This document shows positions 12,485-13,469 of a DNA stretch of 13,469 bases, piece after piece. The notes under the pieces are model-generated. The model saw nothing but the letters and a program-made list of their open reading frames with translations, was not told the origin of the DNA and made no database searches. The stretch is from contig JAISRD010000115.1 of assembly GCA_031273835.1 (NCBI GenBank), forward strand, positions 1-13,469, written 5' to 3'. Source of the DNA: Treponema sp. GTDB lineage: Bacteria > Spirochaetota > Spirochaetia > Treponematales > Breznakiellaceae. Within the stretch, counting starts at the first letter, position 1, and every line of letters begins with the position of its first letter. The position numbers and the translations under genes are program-made.

Positions 12485-13135
12485 TTATGGTGAAATTATG
12501 GTAAAAAGCCGGAGACTCCGGTTCTCCCCCGTATGGACGCAGCGGCGCCCCGCGAGGAGCAGCTTTTCCCCGGCGGCGTATTCCCTCAGGGTCTCCGGGT
12601 ATGATCCCCTGCCGGGAAGTTCCGTACCCGCGTCCTTAAGGTAACCGAAAAATTCCAGGGGGACCGAACAATGGGGGCAGAGGTGGATAAGCCCCCGGGC
12701 CAGGGGATCTTCCCCAAGGGCCTCAAGCAGCCGGACAAGGTAGGAGGCGGCGTATTCCCGGTAAGAGCTTTCCCCCAGCAGCGCGGGAATCCCAAAGGGT
12801 TCCGCCAGGGAAATGATACGGGTCCCCCGGGAGAGGGCCCCGGCTATATACCCCGCAAGGCCCAGTGTGATCTTTTCAAGCTCCCCGTGAACCTGAGCCT
12901 TCTCCCTTTTAAGCCGGCGGTAAAAGAGGGAAGGCTCCGCCGCCGAGGCCAGTACCGAATAGGGCCCCCAGATTTTGAGGAATACCGCGCCGGAGGCTGA
13001 GGAGGCAGCGCCGGCGGCGGACCCCGCGGCGGGGCCGGACCCGGCGGCGAACCCTTCGGGGAGTACCGTGTCCCCCGCCTCTCCCCAGGCCCCGCCTTCC
13101 GCGCAGTAGCGGTTAAGATCAAAGTCGAGTTTCAC
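12485..13135 (-). CDS. Short UroD-fold (methylcobamide methyltransferase-like) protein
   Basis: A 216-residue protein that reads like a shortened member of the UroD/MtaA superfamily (usual length about 340). After residue 50, FLKIWGPYSVLASAAEPSLF, the KITLGLAGYIAGALSRG helix, IISLAEPFGIPALLGE and REYAASYLVRLLEAL follow the order of the family core. The zinc-type motif is H151-L-C153-P-H-C156, with a later Cys199 (GRRCVHTGE), reminiscent of His-X-Cys-Xn-Cys. Residues about 29-50 are an Ala/Gly/Ser-rich stretch that replaces much of the normal N-terminal half. The GTG at 13135 is taken as start because GAGGGG lies 7 bases upstream; a TTG at 13150 has none. The gene overlaps the activator gene by 17 bases and ends 14 bases before the NifB-like gene. 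The function is inferred from fold resemblance and neighbours. Confidence 0.7.
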   Translation of the reverse strand: MKLDFDLNRYCAEGGAWGEAGDTVLPEGFAAGSGPAAGSAAGAASSASGAVFLKIWGPYSVLASAAEPSLFYRRLKREKAQVHGELEKITLGLAGYIAGALSRGTRIISLAEPFGIPALLGESSYREYAASYLVRLLEALGEDPLARGLIHLCPHCSVPLEFFGYLKDAGTELPGRGSYPETLREYAAGEKLLLAGRRCVHTGENRSLRLFTIISP

Positions 13136-13469
13136 GGGGAGCCCCCTCAAAATTCAGGTACTTGATAAAGTTCTTTTCAAAAGCGGGATCACCTGAAAGT
13201 TCCACCTTGTTCACCGCCGCCGCCAAAACGGCGGCCCTTTCCCGCAGGCCCCTGTTGAGGAGCAGCCCCAGGCCTCCGGAAAGGGAGGTGTTCCCGGCGA
13301 ATTCAAGCTTTCCCGCGAAGGCCGGAGGAAGGAGGCCTATGTTGATAAGGCTTTCCTCATTGAGGTGGTACCCGAAGGAACCGGCGATCACCACCGAGTC
13401 CACCGCCGGGGCCTCAAAACCCAGCCGGGCGAGGAGGATCTCTATGCCGCAGCGCAGCGCCCCCTTGGC
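13119..13469 (-). CDS. RACo-type corrinoid activation ATPase (DUF4445), C-terminal part
   Basis: The final 116 residues of a RACo/RamA-type protein, an ATP-dependent ASKHA-fold enzyme that reduces inactive Co(II) corrinoids in methyltransferase systems. The frame is open to the right edge, so the start lies outside. Hallmarks are AKGALRCGIEILLARLG at the edge, SVVIAGSFGYHLNEESLINI, GLLP, LEFAGNTSLSGGLGLL, and the closing VELSGDPAFEKNFIKYLNF, all in the order of the DUF4445 domain. The ferredoxin domain expected at the N-terminus is not visible here. It overlaps the short UroD-fold gene by 17 bases, indicating coupled translation and a shared pathway. A partner corrinoid protein is expected upstream, beyond the window. 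Confidence 0.88.
   Translation of the reverse strand, partial: AKGALRCGIEILLARLGFEAPAVDSVVIAGSFGYHLNEESLINIGLLPPAFAGKLEFAGNTSLSGGLGLLLNRGLRERAAVLAAAVNKVELSGDPAFEKNFIKYLNFEGAPRETRL

Overview
The window most resembles the chromosome of an anaerobic spirochaete of the termite-gut Treponema type. This is an inference, drawn from the combination of a c-di-GMP module with a V4R sensor, corrinoid-type methyltransferase and activator genes, a NifB-like radical SAM gene, and NitT/TauT transport. No 16S rRNA or other phylogenetic marker confirms it. By eye, the two flanks (about 1-400 and 8,550-13,469) are clearly richer in G+C than the middle (about 400-8,500), so the middle may be an acquired cassette.

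Layout from left to right. The left edge carries the N-terminal part of chorismate synthase (aroC, minus strand). Directly upstream of it is a short broken PfkB-type sugar kinase N-terminus, also on the minus strand. A plus-strand SGNH esterase/hydrolase gene (524-1198) has its own promoter. Its stop codon abuts the stop of the last gene of a long minus-strand transport locus.

The transport locus reads from right to left: a BtpA/SgcQ-family gene, a DeoR-family regulator, a promoter with a phased repeat array, ATPase A, permease A, ATPase B, permease B, a lipoprotein substrate-binding protein, and a zinc methyltransferase of the UroD/MtaA type. The five transporter genes form a NitT/TauT-type ABC importer with two different permeases and two different ATPases. 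One ATPase has lost the Walker B glutamate (now Gln) and the H-loop histidine (now Asn). One permease has lost the EAA-loop glycine (now Arg). This asymmetry is the most unusual feature in the window. The repeat array (TTTGA at 10-bp steps) lies directly upstream of a near-consensus promoter whose predicted start coincides with the ATG, which implies a leaderless mRNA. The DeoR protein encoded just before it is the obvious candidate ligand. The substrate is unknown; the UroD/MtaA-type gene suggests a methylated compound.

Next, on the minus strand, is a three-gene operon with a good sigma-70 promoter: a V4R small-molecule sensor protein, a GGDEF diguanylate cyclase with an intact I-site, and a DUF6941-like protein. 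A small Lys/Arg-rich zinc-ribbon gene (10800-11021) follows. It is divergent from a NifX/NafY-domain gene, and the two share an intergenic region with nested inverted repeats.

The right end holds a minus-strand operon: the C-terminal part of a RACo-type corrinoid-activating ATPase, a shortened UroD-fold protein, and a NifB-like radical SAM protein without its usual C-terminal NafY domain. That domain is instead encoded convergently, stop codon against stop codon, by the NifX/NafY gene. No tRNA, rRNA, CRISPR array or insertion sequence was seen.
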